This document shows positions 52,101 to 59,050 of a stretch of DNA of 64,000 bases, in pieces. Position 1 is the stretch's first letter. The number at the start of each line of letters is the position of its first letter. A program made the position numbers and the translations under genes. The stretch lies in contig OX638295.1 of assembly GCA_951812345.1 (NCBI GenBank), forward strand, positions 1,518,965 to 1,582,964. Reading direction: 5' to 3'. A model generated the notes under the pieces. That model ran no database searches. It was given only the letters and a program-made list of their open reading frames with translations, and had not been told where the DNA came from. This stretch comes from Rhodothermales bacterium. GTDB taxonomy: Bacteria > Bacteroidota > Rhodothermia > Rhodothermales > VXPQ01.

Positions 52101-52758
52101 TCAACAGATACGCGCCGATGTGCATTACGAAGTCGAATCGGGGCGCTTGCTGCAGCGGTTCGACGTGGAGAACGGCGTGCTCGTGCCCTCGTACGAACGC
52201 GGGCGAAACCACCGGCTCACCCTCGATGCGCGGGCAGGCTTCCGGCTTCCGGGTTTGTCTTCTTCCGCGAGTCATGGGCTGGGGATCCGGCTGCGCGGAA
52301 GCACCATTCTGGGCGCCGAGGCGGACGATTTTTACAACGACTATGTAGGCGGCCTGCTGCGGGCAAGGGGATATCCGTTTTATTCCCTCGGAGGCAACGA
52401 AACCTTATGGTTGCAGGCGGCCTATCATTTTCCGATATGGTCCGATGTGTCGAAGCAGGCCCTGTTCGCTTATTTCGACAAGGTATACGGCCGCATCTAC
52501 GCGGATGCGGCGCTTGCCTGGAGCGAGGGGGCGCCGAAGGCTACGGACATGCGGCGCGATATCGGCATGGAGCTCCGTGTCGGGCTTGGTTCCTTTTACC
52601 TTTTGCCCACTGCGTTCTTTGTCAGCGCAACCTATGGCCTGGATACGTTCACGTTCGAGCCGGACGAGGATTTTCTGACGGTGGACGGCAGTCGCTTTGT
52701 CCGGTACGGGCATGAGTTGTTGTGGCATTTCGGGCTTCTTTTCGATTTCGACCTTTAA
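49192..52758 (+). CDS. Gluzincin peptidase-MA / PD40 beta-propeller / C-terminal outer-membrane barrel fusion
   Basis: A 1188-aa exported protein. It starts 1 bp after the previous stop. A signal lies at residues about 20-48 (LFAVVLAGAPLVSAPPAAQAQ). Residues about 50-330 are a peptidase-MA-type domain with HEFTH at 160-164 and the downstream Glu in WLAEGTAQYQRA (about 220). Residues about 345-700 hold PD40/TolB-like blades (FSPDGRRLAYVSNKG; YSPDGSQIAFLGQSDG; FDASGAWLYYVSDRTG). An Ala/Glu-rich linker near 720-745 leads to a C-terminal part that looks like an outer-membrane barrel, ending LLWHFGLLFDFDL. The N-terminal enzyme would be tethered to the outer membrane. The substrate is unknown. Confidence 0.85.
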   Translation: MKTGLHTYGRGRGVWRRVAGRLAAARVLFAVVLAGAPLVSAPPAAQAQSIVDLYDFTRPGLDWYAFETEHFRVVFHHDGADKGSSRTARVVARIAEEIYAPITSLYRYEPDGKVTFVLKDFEDYSNGAAYFFDNKIEIWAPALDSPLRGDHNWLRNVITHEFTHMVQVQATMKAGLRFPFLYFQYLDYEDVKRPDVLYGYPDVIVTYPVPTLNNPAWLAEGTAQYQRAFMHYDHWDTHRDMVLRTRVLAGKELTLAEMGGFYSHSSLLRELVYNQGFAFTHYLAATYGEDILRRLTSELGKWNTWNVEKALKDATGHDAADVYADWMETLRSEYEERIRPVREHAVEGRLIEAEGFSNFYPRFSPDGRRLAYVSNKGEHYNLSSLYILDLQTGEAEAYRLEGLDLPYGTAAAGGHGDWGGAHAVCSLGYTQKAKAGVGGSVTWHPDGDHLVYARTKTNAEGYLFSDLYRFDPDTKKAERLTRNLRAAAPAYSPDGSQIAFLGQSDGSANLYLLDVSSGETRQLTHYDDGTQAAEPVWRPDGAWIYLTLSRGAGRDIYRVAVDGRSATPEEVLVSDADERSAAFDASGAWLYYVSDRTGIFNVYRMRVGDKGGVSGASPEALTNVTGGAFMPDLAPDGAMAFARYDADGYRIAMLDNPAAIPDPAAYAPPAITGKGEPESAPPDPWAALDAFDDTDIRPFDGETVLRVRRNRGGAGAGQEAQPETEEAAAEGVAVAEVAAEEVEKYRNVFTPIGFFPVLRIDNYVSRRGQSLGARVRQRSVGGHLLRTTKLGVYVSSREVLEEMSFFGGIMVGPGSTKAKGAGALLAPSNLLKMERDAFLTIAYNRGFRFLPKRWAPQLSIELYNIRRNVENGLRVEEFPCTACYPDTTQVDIAYSLWEGDIYARSKVNKALLLEAGYRYSPYRVSTERFFSTEEQGFVPGTSSRYFIGRAFMAGARFQTKKLHRHSNVLPQQIRADVHYEVESGRLLQRFDVENGVLVPSYERGRNHRLTLDARAGFRLPGLSSSASHGLGIRLRGSTILGAEADDFYNDYVGGLLRARGYPFYSLGGNETLWLQAAYHFPIWSDVSKQALFAYFDKVYGRIYADAALAWSEGAPKATDMRRDIGMELRVGLGSFYLLPTAFFVSATYGLDTFTFEPDEDFLTVDGSRFVRYGHELLWHFGLLFDFDL

Positions 52759-52782
52759 CGGCGCATTTAGCCGCTTTTGCTC

Positions 52783-53469
52783 ATGGATTTCGCACTTTCT
52801 TATTTCGCCGCCGCCGGCATGATTGCTGCCGGGACCGGTTTTCTGATCTTCCTGTACCGGAAAAAAGGCACCCTGCTTCCGGCGGACGCCGTAGAGCGGC
52901 TGGGGTCGCTCATGTCCATGGCGCTCATTGTGACCGCCGGGCTCCTGGTGTACGTAACATACCAGGTGGATTCGGGAAGCGGGTTCGTTTTTTCCGGGGA
53001 GCCCCGGCTGGAGGATACCGAACTGGGCGCTCCGGCTCCGGATTTTGCGTTCGTGGAACTGCTTTCGGAAGAAGAGATGCACCTCTCCGATTACCGAGGC
53101 AAGGTGATCCTGCTGAACTGGTGGGCTACCTGGTGCGCGCCCTGCCTCGAGGAACTGCCAGCGCTCAATGGGCTCCAGGAGCGCTATGCGGACGAGGGGC
53201 TGGTCGTGCTCACGATTTCGGACGAATCGCGGGCGACGCTTGTTGATTTTAACAACGAATTGCCGCTGCGTACGGTCGCGGGGTATGTCCAGAATGAACA
53301 TCTTGAAAATCTTTCCGATCCGTTCCGGCGCACCCTTCAGATTCGCCCGACGACGTATGCGATCGACCGGGATGGCGTGATCCGCGATTTCGTGCTGGGG
53401 GCGCAGGACGGTCCGGCGTTCGAGCGCATGATCGCTCCCTGGCTTCAACAGACCGTTCCTTCAGAGTGA
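52783..53469 (+). CDS. TlpA-family membrane-anchored thioredoxin-like protein
   Basis: A 228-aa protein with two N-terminal membrane spans (FAAAGMIAAGTGFLIFLY; MALIVTAGLLVYVTY). A periplasmic thioredoxin fold follows: GAPAPDFAFVELLSEEEM, then LLNWWATWCAPCLEELPAL with the CAPC redox site, and a cis-Pro region IRPTTYAIDRDG. It is probably an envelope thiol-disulfide reductase or a cytochrome-maturation type enzyme. The ATG at 52783 is preferred to the TTG 6 bp upstream. It lies 24 bp after the barrel gene; R4 starts 6 bp after its stop. Confidence 0.9.
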   Translation: MDFALSYFAAAGMIAAGTGFLIFLYRKKGTLLPADAVERLGSLMSMALIVTAGLLVYVTYQVDSGSGFVFSGEPRLEDTELGAPAPDFAFVELLSEEEMHLSDYRGKVILLNWWATWCAPCLEELPALNGLQERYADEGLVVLTISDESRATLVDFNNELPLRTVAGYVQNEHLENLSDPFRRTLQIRPTTYAIDRDGVIRDFVLGAQDGPAFERMIAPWLQQTVPSE

Positions 53470-53475
53470 GGTGAT

Positions 53476-53733
53476 GGGGAGACTCTGACCAAAACCGCTT
53501 CGCTCAGCACTTTGCGTTCGTAAATAAAGTACGTCATGATTCCATCGTTGAAATCAGCGGGAAATACTGCAGATTCGGGGCATCGCGAACGTGAAGCGCC
53601 CTTCGGGAGGCTGCGAGGAGCACGCTGGCTACGTCATTCCTCATTATGTGGGGCCTGCCACACTGCTTCGTCATTCCTTGCCAGCGCACTCCTCGCAGCC
53701 TCTGAGCTTTGCGGACTTAATCAGAGTCTCCCC
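53476..53733. repeat. Interspersed hairpin element, copy R4 (complete, R2 orientation)
   Basis: 258 bp with perfect 13-bp ends GGGGAGACTCTGA and TCAGAGTCTCCCC. Both ends carry the same substitutions relative to R2 (AAGGATAC to GGGGAGAC), so the ends still pair. Arm A has 21 of 23 stem positions paired, with a stem sequence different from R1 and R2 and the same GGAATGAC internal-loop motifs. The right end touches the ATG of the DUF5683 gene with no spacer. Confidence 0.9.
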
Positions 53734-54735
53734 ATGAAGCCTATGAAACGCATTGTTTTGACAGGGTTGGTTGCACTTGCTGCCCTTGCGGTAGTCCAGC
53801 CGGCGCCGTTGGCGGCGCAGGATGCAGGCGGGGGTGTCATTTCAGCAGCGCAACTGCGTTCCCGAATGTTGCATCAGGATATGCCGGATATGCCGGGGCA
53901 AGCTTCGGAAGGCGTCGCGCGCAGCGTGCCGCTGGCCTTCGGGATGTCCGCGGTCCTGCCAGGGCTTGGACAGGCCTACAACCGGAACTGGATCCGCTCC
54001 GCGGCGGCGGTTGCGATAGAAGGCGGCCTGGTGATCGCCTATTTCACCTGGAGAGATCGGGGGCGCGAAGGCGAAAGAGCCTACCAGGCCTATGCGCACC
54101 GGTTCTGGGATCCGATCCAATACGCTTCCTGGTTGAACGATTACGCGGCCTGGCTCGAAGCAGGCAATGAGGAAATGATGCTGGGCGCTGCTATGATATC
54201 CCCGCCCTCCGGGATCGACTTCGGGGCGCCGGACTCATGGACGGACGCAGATCGCCAGATCGTCCGGGAGTTTTTCGATGCGATGCGCGCGGTCGAACGC
54301 GAGGTATGGCATCCGGAGACGGGTGCTGCCTTTTCGCACGAAATCCCGTATTTCGGCGAGCAGCAGTACTACGAACTGATCGGGAAGTACTATCAGTTTG
54401 CGCCTGGATGGGTTGACTACCCGGTGTGGAAGAACGGCGAGGATTTTACCAACGCTATCGATCCGGAGCGGACCGGCGCAAACGGTTCCAAGCCGAATGT
54501 ACAGGGCCGGTTTCTGGACTACGCCGAGGACCATGCCCACGCCAATACATTACTCCGGCGCGCCTCGCGCGTATCGGCGGTGCTCATTCTGAACCATGTG
54601 CTTGCGGCGTTCGACGCCGCCATTGCGGCCCGGCTCCACAATCACCGCATCGAAACGAACATGGGGGTGGGGTATACGGGATACGGGGCGTACCGTACGC
54701 CGGAAATATCCGCTTCGGTCACGTGGAGGTTTTAG
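53734..54735 (+). CDS. DUF5683-like secreted/membrane protein
   Basis: A 333-aa protein. The signal is KRIVLTGLVALAALAVVQPAPLAAQ. A conserved block, PLAFGMSAVLPGLGQAYNRNWIRSAAAVAIEGGLVIAYFTW, carries the 'LPGLGQAYN' motif of DUF5683 proteins plus a membrane-embedded segment. A second hydrophobic region near residues 283-305 (SAVLILNHVLAAFDAAIAARL) is followed by a beta-strand-like C-terminus. The start ATG directly follows the last base of repeat R4; the frame is open upstream through the repeat but that part is repeat-encoded. The function is unknown. Confidence 0.78.
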   Translation: MKPMKRIVLTGLVALAALAVVQPAPLAAQDAGGGVISAAQLRSRMLHQDMPDMPGQASEGVARSVPLAFGMSAVLPGLGQAYNRNWIRSAAAVAIEGGLVIAYFTWRDRGREGERAYQAYAHRFWDPIQYASWLNDYAAWLEAGNEEMMLGAAMISPPSGIDFGAPDSWTDADRQIVREFFDAMRAVEREVWHPETGAAFSHEIPYFGEQQYYELIGKYYQFAPGWVDYPVWKNGEDFTNAIDPERTGANGSKPNVQGRFLDYAEDHAHANTLLRRASRVSAVLILNHVLAAFDAAIAARLHNHRIETNMGVGYTGYGAYRTPEISASVTWRF

Positions 54736-54765
54736 GGGGGATGAGATGCACCTTACCCTTTATTT

Positions 54766-54835
54766 GAGTAAAAACTACTCATAAAAGGATAGAAATTATG
54801 CTAAAAAGGTATAAAAACTACTCAAAAGGAATAAA
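54766..54835. repeat. AT-rich duplicated segment
   Basis: Part of the 423-bp gap 54736-55158. TAAAAACTACTCA occurs twice, about 43 bp apart, each followed by AAAAGGA-like sequence. The first copy is within a GAGTA/TACTC hairpin (54766-54780). Base composition is far more AT-rich than the flanking genes. No gene is supported. Confidence 0.5.
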
Positions 54836-54852
54836 TAACGGATTATTGGGCC

Positions 54853-54975
54853 CGGCTGGCTCCGCCAGTATGCTGTCGCTTCGTACGGCGGCGAGGGCTA
54901 CTTTCGCCCCGGACGAAGGACTATGGATTCTGCGCGTTCGTCGGGTTGATCGGCTGGAAACAAGGTCACAACATT
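54853..54975 (+). repeat. Orphan copy of a leader-like element often seen before GIY-YIG genes
   Basis: This stretch can be read as GWLRQYAVASYGGEGYFRPG in one frame. It contains nested inverted repeats: CTGGC/GCCAG (54856-54868) and CTTCGT/ACGAAG (54879-54918) enclosing GGCGA/TCGCC. From memory, near-identical sequence precedes small GIY-YIG endonuclease genes in many genomes, usually ending in a GGAAACAAGGTCACAAC motif that is also present here (about 54957-54974). No GIY-YIG gene follows. The association is recalled and unchecked. Confidence 0.4.
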
Positions 54976-55024
54976 ACACTTCAATTCTCGAGAAAATCTG
55001 TCCAATCGAACCGGACCATCTCTG

Positions 55025-55130
55025 AATTGCGCAACAAATTCTTGCGTAATCTTGTTTATTTCTGCGCGATTTCGTTTATTCTTGCGTAATTCCGCTTATT
55101 CTTGCGCGATTCTATGTTTTAATTGCGCAA
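55025..55130. promoter_or_regulatory. Phased operator array of TTGCGNNA boxes upstream of the Fic gene
   Basis: Six boxes: TTGCGCAA (55027), TTGCGTAA (55042), CTGCGCGA (55062), TTGCGTAA (55082), TTGCGCGA (55102) and TTGCGCAA (55123). Four successive boxes are exactly 20 bp apart, about two helical turns. The two outer ones are the identical palindrome AATTGCGCAA. The array ends 28 bp before the chosen GTG start of the winged-helix Fic gene, which fits autoregulation by that protein. Confidence 0.7.
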
Positions 55131-55158
55131 AGGGGTTTTGCAAAACAATGGAGGCATT

Positions 55159-56550
55159 GTGGCCAGACAAATCCCTGAAAAGGACCTGCGAGCGATTATC
55201 GATGTGGCAATAGGCCACCACGACGGACTGTCCGCAAAGCAGCTTCATGAAGAGTTGGGCGGGGCCGTGGCTCTGCGCACCTTGCAATATCGTCTTAAGC
55301 ACCTTGTCGAAACTGACCGGCTTGTGCAGGAAGGCGAGGGAAGGGCTGTCAGGTACCGCATCCCTACAGAGGAGGAATCGTCGGGGATTGTCGAAACACC
55401 CGTCAAGCAGTCGGTTCCGGTATCGAAGGCCGGTCAGGCAATCCGGAAATATGTCCGGCAAGCGCAGGAAAGCCGCGAGCCGGTTGGCTATGACCGCGCC
55501 TTTCTCGATTCCTACCGCCCCAACGAAACGTTTTACCTCTCGGAAGAGGAGCGTACGCACTTGCACGAGATCGGCAAACCGCAGACCGGAGAACAGCCTG
55601 CCGGTACCTACGCAAGACAGATACTGGGTCGTCTGCTGATCGATCTTTCCTGGAACTCGAGCCGCTTGGAGGGCAATACCTATTCGATACTCGATACCAG
55701 GCGCCTGATCGATTTCGGCCAGGCTGCCGAAGGTAAGGATCGGCTTGAAACGCAGATGATCCTGAACCATAAGGACGCCATCGAGTTACTGGTCGCCGAA
55801 GCCCATGGAATCGGATTCAATCGGCACACGATCCTGAACCTTCACGCGATGCTCGCCAACAACCTGCTTCCCGATTCGGACGCGCCGGGACGGCTCAGGC
55901 AGATGGTGGTCGGTATCGCAGGGTCGGTTTTCCATCCGCTCGAAGTCCCGCAAGTCATCGAAGAATGCTTCGACCGGATACTTGCTTCGGCCCATGCAAT
56001 AGGGGACCCCTTCGAGCAGGCCTTCTTCGTCATGGTCCAGATTCCGTACTTGCAACCCTTCGACGACGTCAACAAGCGAGTCTCCCGCCTGTCCGCCAAC
56101 ATTCCGCTCATTAAGGCCAACCTCTCGCCCCTCTCATTCCAGGATGTGCCGAACGATCTGTATACGCAGGCGGTTCTTGGCGTGTATGAACTCAGGAAAA
56201 TCGAGCTGCTCAAGGATGTTTTCATCTGGGCCTACGGACGTTCGGCAGCACGTTATATTGCTGTTCGGCAGTCTCTTGGCGAACCCGATCCGATGAAACT
56301 TCGTTATCGTGACGAGCTTCGGGAGATTATCGCCGGCGTTGTCCTCGGAACCATGGGACGCAAGGATGCTATTGTCCACATTGCCGAATGGGCAAACGAC
56401 CATATTGCCGCTGACGACCGCGAGGCTTTTCGCGAAATGGCCGAAACCGAGCTTATGAGCCTTCATGAAGGCAATTTCGCACGGTACCGGATACGGCCAT
56501 CGGAGTATCGGGCATGGAAGGAAGTCTGGTCTCCCCAAACATTCCCTTAA
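55159..56550 (+). CDS. Winged-helix Fic-domain protein with altered Fic motif
   Basis: A 463-aa protein. Residues about 1-70 form a winged helix (AKQLHEELGGAVALRTLQYRLKHLVETDRLV). The Fic domain has a class II N-terminal inhibitory motif SSRLEGN (residues 167-173). The core motif reads QPFDDVNKRVSRL near residue 299, where active Fic enzymes have HPFxDGNGR; the catalytic His is Gln and one Gly is Lys. AMPylation is therefore doubtful, and a regulator-like role is suggested by the DNA-binding domain and upstream box array. The GTG at 55159 is chosen because GGAGG lies 4 bp upstream; a TTG at 55123 would overlap the last box. A tRNA-Arg gene lies downstream on the other strand. Confidence 0.87.
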   Translation: MARQIPEKDLRAIIDVAIGHHDGLSAKQLHEELGGAVALRTLQYRLKHLVETDRLVQEGEGRAVRYRIPTEEESSGIVETPVKQSVPVSKAGQAIRKYVRQAQESREPVGYDRAFLDSYRPNETFYLSEEERTHLHEIGKPQTGEQPAGTYARQILGRLLIDLSWNSSRLEGNTYSILDTRRLIDFGQAAEGKDRLETQMILNHKDAIELLVAEAHGIGFNRHTILNLHAMLANNLLPDSDAPGRLRQMVVGIAGSVFHPLEVPQVIEECFDRILASAHAIGDPFEQAFFVMVQIPYLQPFDDVNKRVSRLSANIPLIKANLSPLSFQDVPNDLYTQAVLGVYELRKIELLKDVFIWAYGRSAARYIAVRQSLGEPDPMKLRYRDELREIIAGVVLGTMGRKDAIVHIAEWANDHIAADDREAFREMAETELMSLHEGNFARYRIRPSEYRAWKEVWSPQTFP

Positions 56551-56583
56551 GACGTTATACAACCCACGCACAGAATTGCGAAA

Positions 56584-56660
56584 TGGCGCGCCCGGGAGGA
56601 TTCGAACCCCCGGCCTTTGGAACCGGAATCCAACGCTCTATCCAACTGAGCTACGGGCGC
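56584..56660 (-). tRNA. tRNA-Arg (anticodon CCG)
   Basis: A 77-nt cloverleaf on the minus strand. The 7-bp acceptor stem GCGCCCG/CGGGCGC closes it; the D arm is GCTC...GAGC. The anticodon stem TTGGA/TCCAA holds loop TTCCGGT with anticodon CCG, and the T arm is GGGGG-TTCGAAT-CCTCC. The CCA end is encoded (56584-56586). It reads CGG arginine codons. It lies between the Fic and CPBP genes. Confidence 0.95.
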
Positions 56661-56763
56661 GAGCATTCGTTGCGCCATAGATAACGATTGGCAGGCGTCA
56701 GGTTCCCTTGCCGCAATAGCCCCCGCTCCGTTTCACCCTGTTTTCTTTGCATCTGTACGAATC

Positions 56764-57780
56764 ATGGATGAGTCGCCCCAACATCTTTTTCAGGACAGGT
56801 CTCATGGGGAGCCGGACGCCGTACCGGATGCATCGAGACCCATTCCGCTGGACGGATTGTTCGAACGCCGCGGCTTTTCGCCGCTCTGGACGACCTTTGC
56901 CGCCCTGGTTCTGGCGTTCATCCTTTTTCAACTGATCATCACCCCCCTTGCCGTAGTAGTTCTTCTCCTTCTCAAGGGGGTTTCTGCGGATGCGTTGCTG
57001 ACGGATCCGTCCATGCTCGTAGAACAGCATGCCGGCGTCTTGCTTACGGCGAATACGATCGGTCAGGTGCTGGGGTTGTGTCTGCCGGCATGGTGGCTGG
57101 CGCGGATGCACACCCATCGCCCCCTTGCTTTTCTGCGGGTACGGCGGCTCGATACGTCTTTCATGGCGCCTGCGCTTGCTGCGCTTATTGCGCTTCTTCC
57201 TGTCGTGCAGTGGCTTGGTGCGGTAAATGGAGCGCTTCCCCTTCCCGAAGCCATTCGGGAGTTTGAGGCGTCCCAGATGGAGCTTATCCGTCAGGTACTT
57301 CATGTAGACGCGAACATCGCATTTCACCTGATCGTGCTGGCGCTTACGCCTGCCCTGTGCGAGGAGGTACTGTTCAGGGGCTATGTACAGCGTCAGGCCG
57401 AGCGGGGTCTTGGCGCGGTGGGCGGCATCCTGTTTTCGGGGATTATTTTCGCCCTGTATCATCTGCGTTTTTCACAGGTCCTGCCGCTTGCGGCGCTGGG
57501 CGTGTTTATGGCGTATCTCGTGTGGCGGACCGGAAGCATCTGGCCGGCCATCGCAGTGCATTTTGCGAACAATGCCGTTGCCGTAGTGATGGGCGCCTAT
57601 ATCGCACGGCATCCGGAACACGAAATCACCGATATCGAACGCATAAATATCCCGTGGTATCTGGTAGTCCTGGGAGGATGTTTGTTTGTTCTGTTCGTGC
57701 TGGCGATCGAACGCAGGGCGCAGCATCAGGCCGGTAACACGCTTGCTTCCGAAACGCTTCCGGGTTTTCGGCGTGAATAA
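56764..57780 (+). CDS. CPBP family intramembrane glutamic endopeptidase
   Basis: A 338-aa membrane protein with about eight hydrophobic segments. The CAAX-protease/CPBP motifs are intact: CEEVLFRGYVQRQAER (motif 1, two Glu and Arg), FALYHLRFSQVLPL (motif 2) and HFANNAVAVVMG (motif 3). The substrate is unknown; relatives process prenylated proteins or take part in bacteriocin maturation and immunity. The 3' end overlaps the GTG start of cdsA by 8 bp, so the two are translationally coupled. Confidence 0.92.
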   Translation: MDESPQHLFQDRSHGEPDAVPDASRPIPLDGLFERRGFSPLWTTFAALVLAFILFQLIITPLAVVVLLLLKGVSADALLTDPSMLVEQHAGVLLTANTIGQVLGLCLPAWWLARMHTHRPLAFLRVRRLDTSFMAPALAALIALLPVVQWLGAVNGALPLPEAIREFEASQMELIRQVLHVDANIAFHLIVLALTPALCEEVLFRGYVQRQAERGLGAVGGILFSGIIFALYHLRFSQVLPLAALGVFMAYLVWRTGSIWPAIAVHFANNAVAVVMGAYIARHPEHEITDIERINIPWYLVVLGGCLFVLFVLAIERRAQHQAGNTLASETLPGFRRE

Positions 57781-58690
57781 AGTCCGGCCATTTCCATACC
57801 TTGCGGTACACGTGTACAAAAGCATCTTTCTCCGTCTTCTTACCGCACTGGTAGGCATTCCGTTTGTCGTCGGTATGCTTTATCTGGGATCCTGGCCGTT
57901 CGTCCTGTTTGTGCTGGCCCTGGCTCTGGTGTGCCAGCATGAGGTGTACCGCTTGCTTGAAGAGGGAGGACTACATCCGCATCGCATTCCGGGCCTGCTC
58001 ATCGGTGCGCTTTTTGTCCTGCAAGCCGCCTGGCGTCCTGCGCTTTATGTGGCCGCCGCCGTTGTGGTAGGCGTGGTGGCCTGCTTTCCCTTGTATTCCG
58101 GATTATCGGGGCGAGAGGGGGCGCAGACGCGCGTTGCAGGGCCAGGGGGTGTCCGGCCCGATTCGCCGGGGACGCGCCGCCTCGGGGCCACGCTGCTGGG
58201 GATTGCGTATCCGAGTGTGTTGTGGGCCTTTTTGATCGAACTGCGTTTTGCAAACGGGCTGGGAATCGACGATGTGTCGGCATTCTATCTGACCCTGGCC
58301 GTCTTTGTGATTGTATGGACCGCCGACACCCTGGCGTTTACGGCCGGGCGTCTTTTCGGGCGGCATCCGCTTGCGCCTGCGATATCGCCGAAGAAGACAT
58401 GGACCGGCGCTATCGGCGGCGTGTTCGGGGCGCTTGCGGCCGCGATCCTGTTCCAGATGTTCGTGTATGAGATAACTTCCTGGGGAAACATACTGCTTAT
58501 GGGGGCGATCGCCGGTGTGTTGGGGCAACTGGGAGATCTTGCGGCCAGTCGGTTGAAGCGGTTGGCCGGCGCGAAAGATTCCGGCTCGCTCTTTCCGGGC
58601 CATGGCGGTGTGCTGGATCGGTTCGACGCCATGCTCCCGGTAGCGGCTGCGATGTATTTGTATCTGCGCTTTACCACCGGCATTTTTTAG
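57773..58690 (+). CDS. cdsA: Phosphatidate cytidylyltransferase
   Basis: Makes CDP-diacylglycerol from phosphatidate and CTP at the inner membrane. A 305-aa protein with many hydrophobic spans. The C-terminal signature is complete: SPKKTWTGAIGG, then LGQLGDLAASRLKRLAGAKDSG and FPGHGGVLDRFDAML. A hydrophilic insert (residues about 115-145, LSGREGAQTRVAGPGG) is longer than usual. GTG 57773 is taken as the start; GTG 57812 is an alternative closer to the first membrane span. Confidence 0.92.
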   Translation: MNKVRPFPYLAVHVYKSIFLRLLTALVGIPFVVGMLYLGSWPFVLFVLALALVCQHEVYRLLEEGGLHPHRIPGLLIGALFVLQAAWRPALYVAAAVVVGVVACFPLYSGLSGREGAQTRVAGPGGVRPDSPGTRRLGATLLGIAYPSVLWAFLIELRFANGLGIDDVSAFYLTLAVFVIVWTADTLAFTAGRLFGRHPLAPAISPKKTWTGAIGGVFGALAAAILFQMFVYEITSWGNILLMGAIAGVLGQLGDLAASRLKRLAGAKDSGSLFPGHGGVLDRFDAMLPVAAAMYLYLRFTTGIF

Positions 58691-58810
58691 AGAGATTCGC
58701 GCCGACTCGGGGCGATGCCGGCAAGGGCTGTTGTCTGCAGCGTGTGGACAATCGTTCCGGAACGGGGTGCCCTGCCTCGTGTATATTCCGGGAAATCACA
58801 GGGGAGTGTC

Positions 58811-59017
58811 ATGGGTATTTTTATGCCGGGGTCTCGCGCGAGGCATCGCCGGTTCTCCTACGAGCCGCGATTTTATGACCCCAAGAAAGATCAGGACTTG
58901 CGCCATCGCATGCGCATCAAGAGTCTTTCGCGCCGCAAACGGAGAAACCCGGCGGGGATCATTCTGTTTGTGATTTTGCTGGCGATGGCTCTGTTTGTGT
59001 ATCTCCAGCTTGGCTGA
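58811..59017 (+). CDS. Small basic single-pass membrane protein upstream of mutL
   Basis: A 68-aa protein. The N-terminal part is rich in aromatic residues and arginine (RHRRFSYEPRFYDPKKDQD, then RIKSLSRRKRRNP), followed by one C-terminal membrane helix (GIILFVILLAMALFVYLQLG). GGGGAG lies a few bases before the ATG at 58811. Small proteins of this form (FxYxPRFYDP plus a tail anchor) occur in Bacteroidota, but I know no function for them. It precedes mutL by 33 bp. Confidence 0.7.
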   Translation: MGIFMPGSRARHRRFSYEPRFYDPKKDQDLRHRMRIKSLSRRKRRNPAGIILFVILLAMALFVYLQLG

Positions 59018-59050
59018 CCCTGTTCCGACTGCACATTTTTCACACGTTGT

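Noticed and set aside
54798..55025. 75-aa frame starting MLKRYKNYSKG
   Set aside because: It runs through the AT-rich duplication and the GIY-YIG-leader-like element. The composition changes abruptly midway and it is best explained by those elements.
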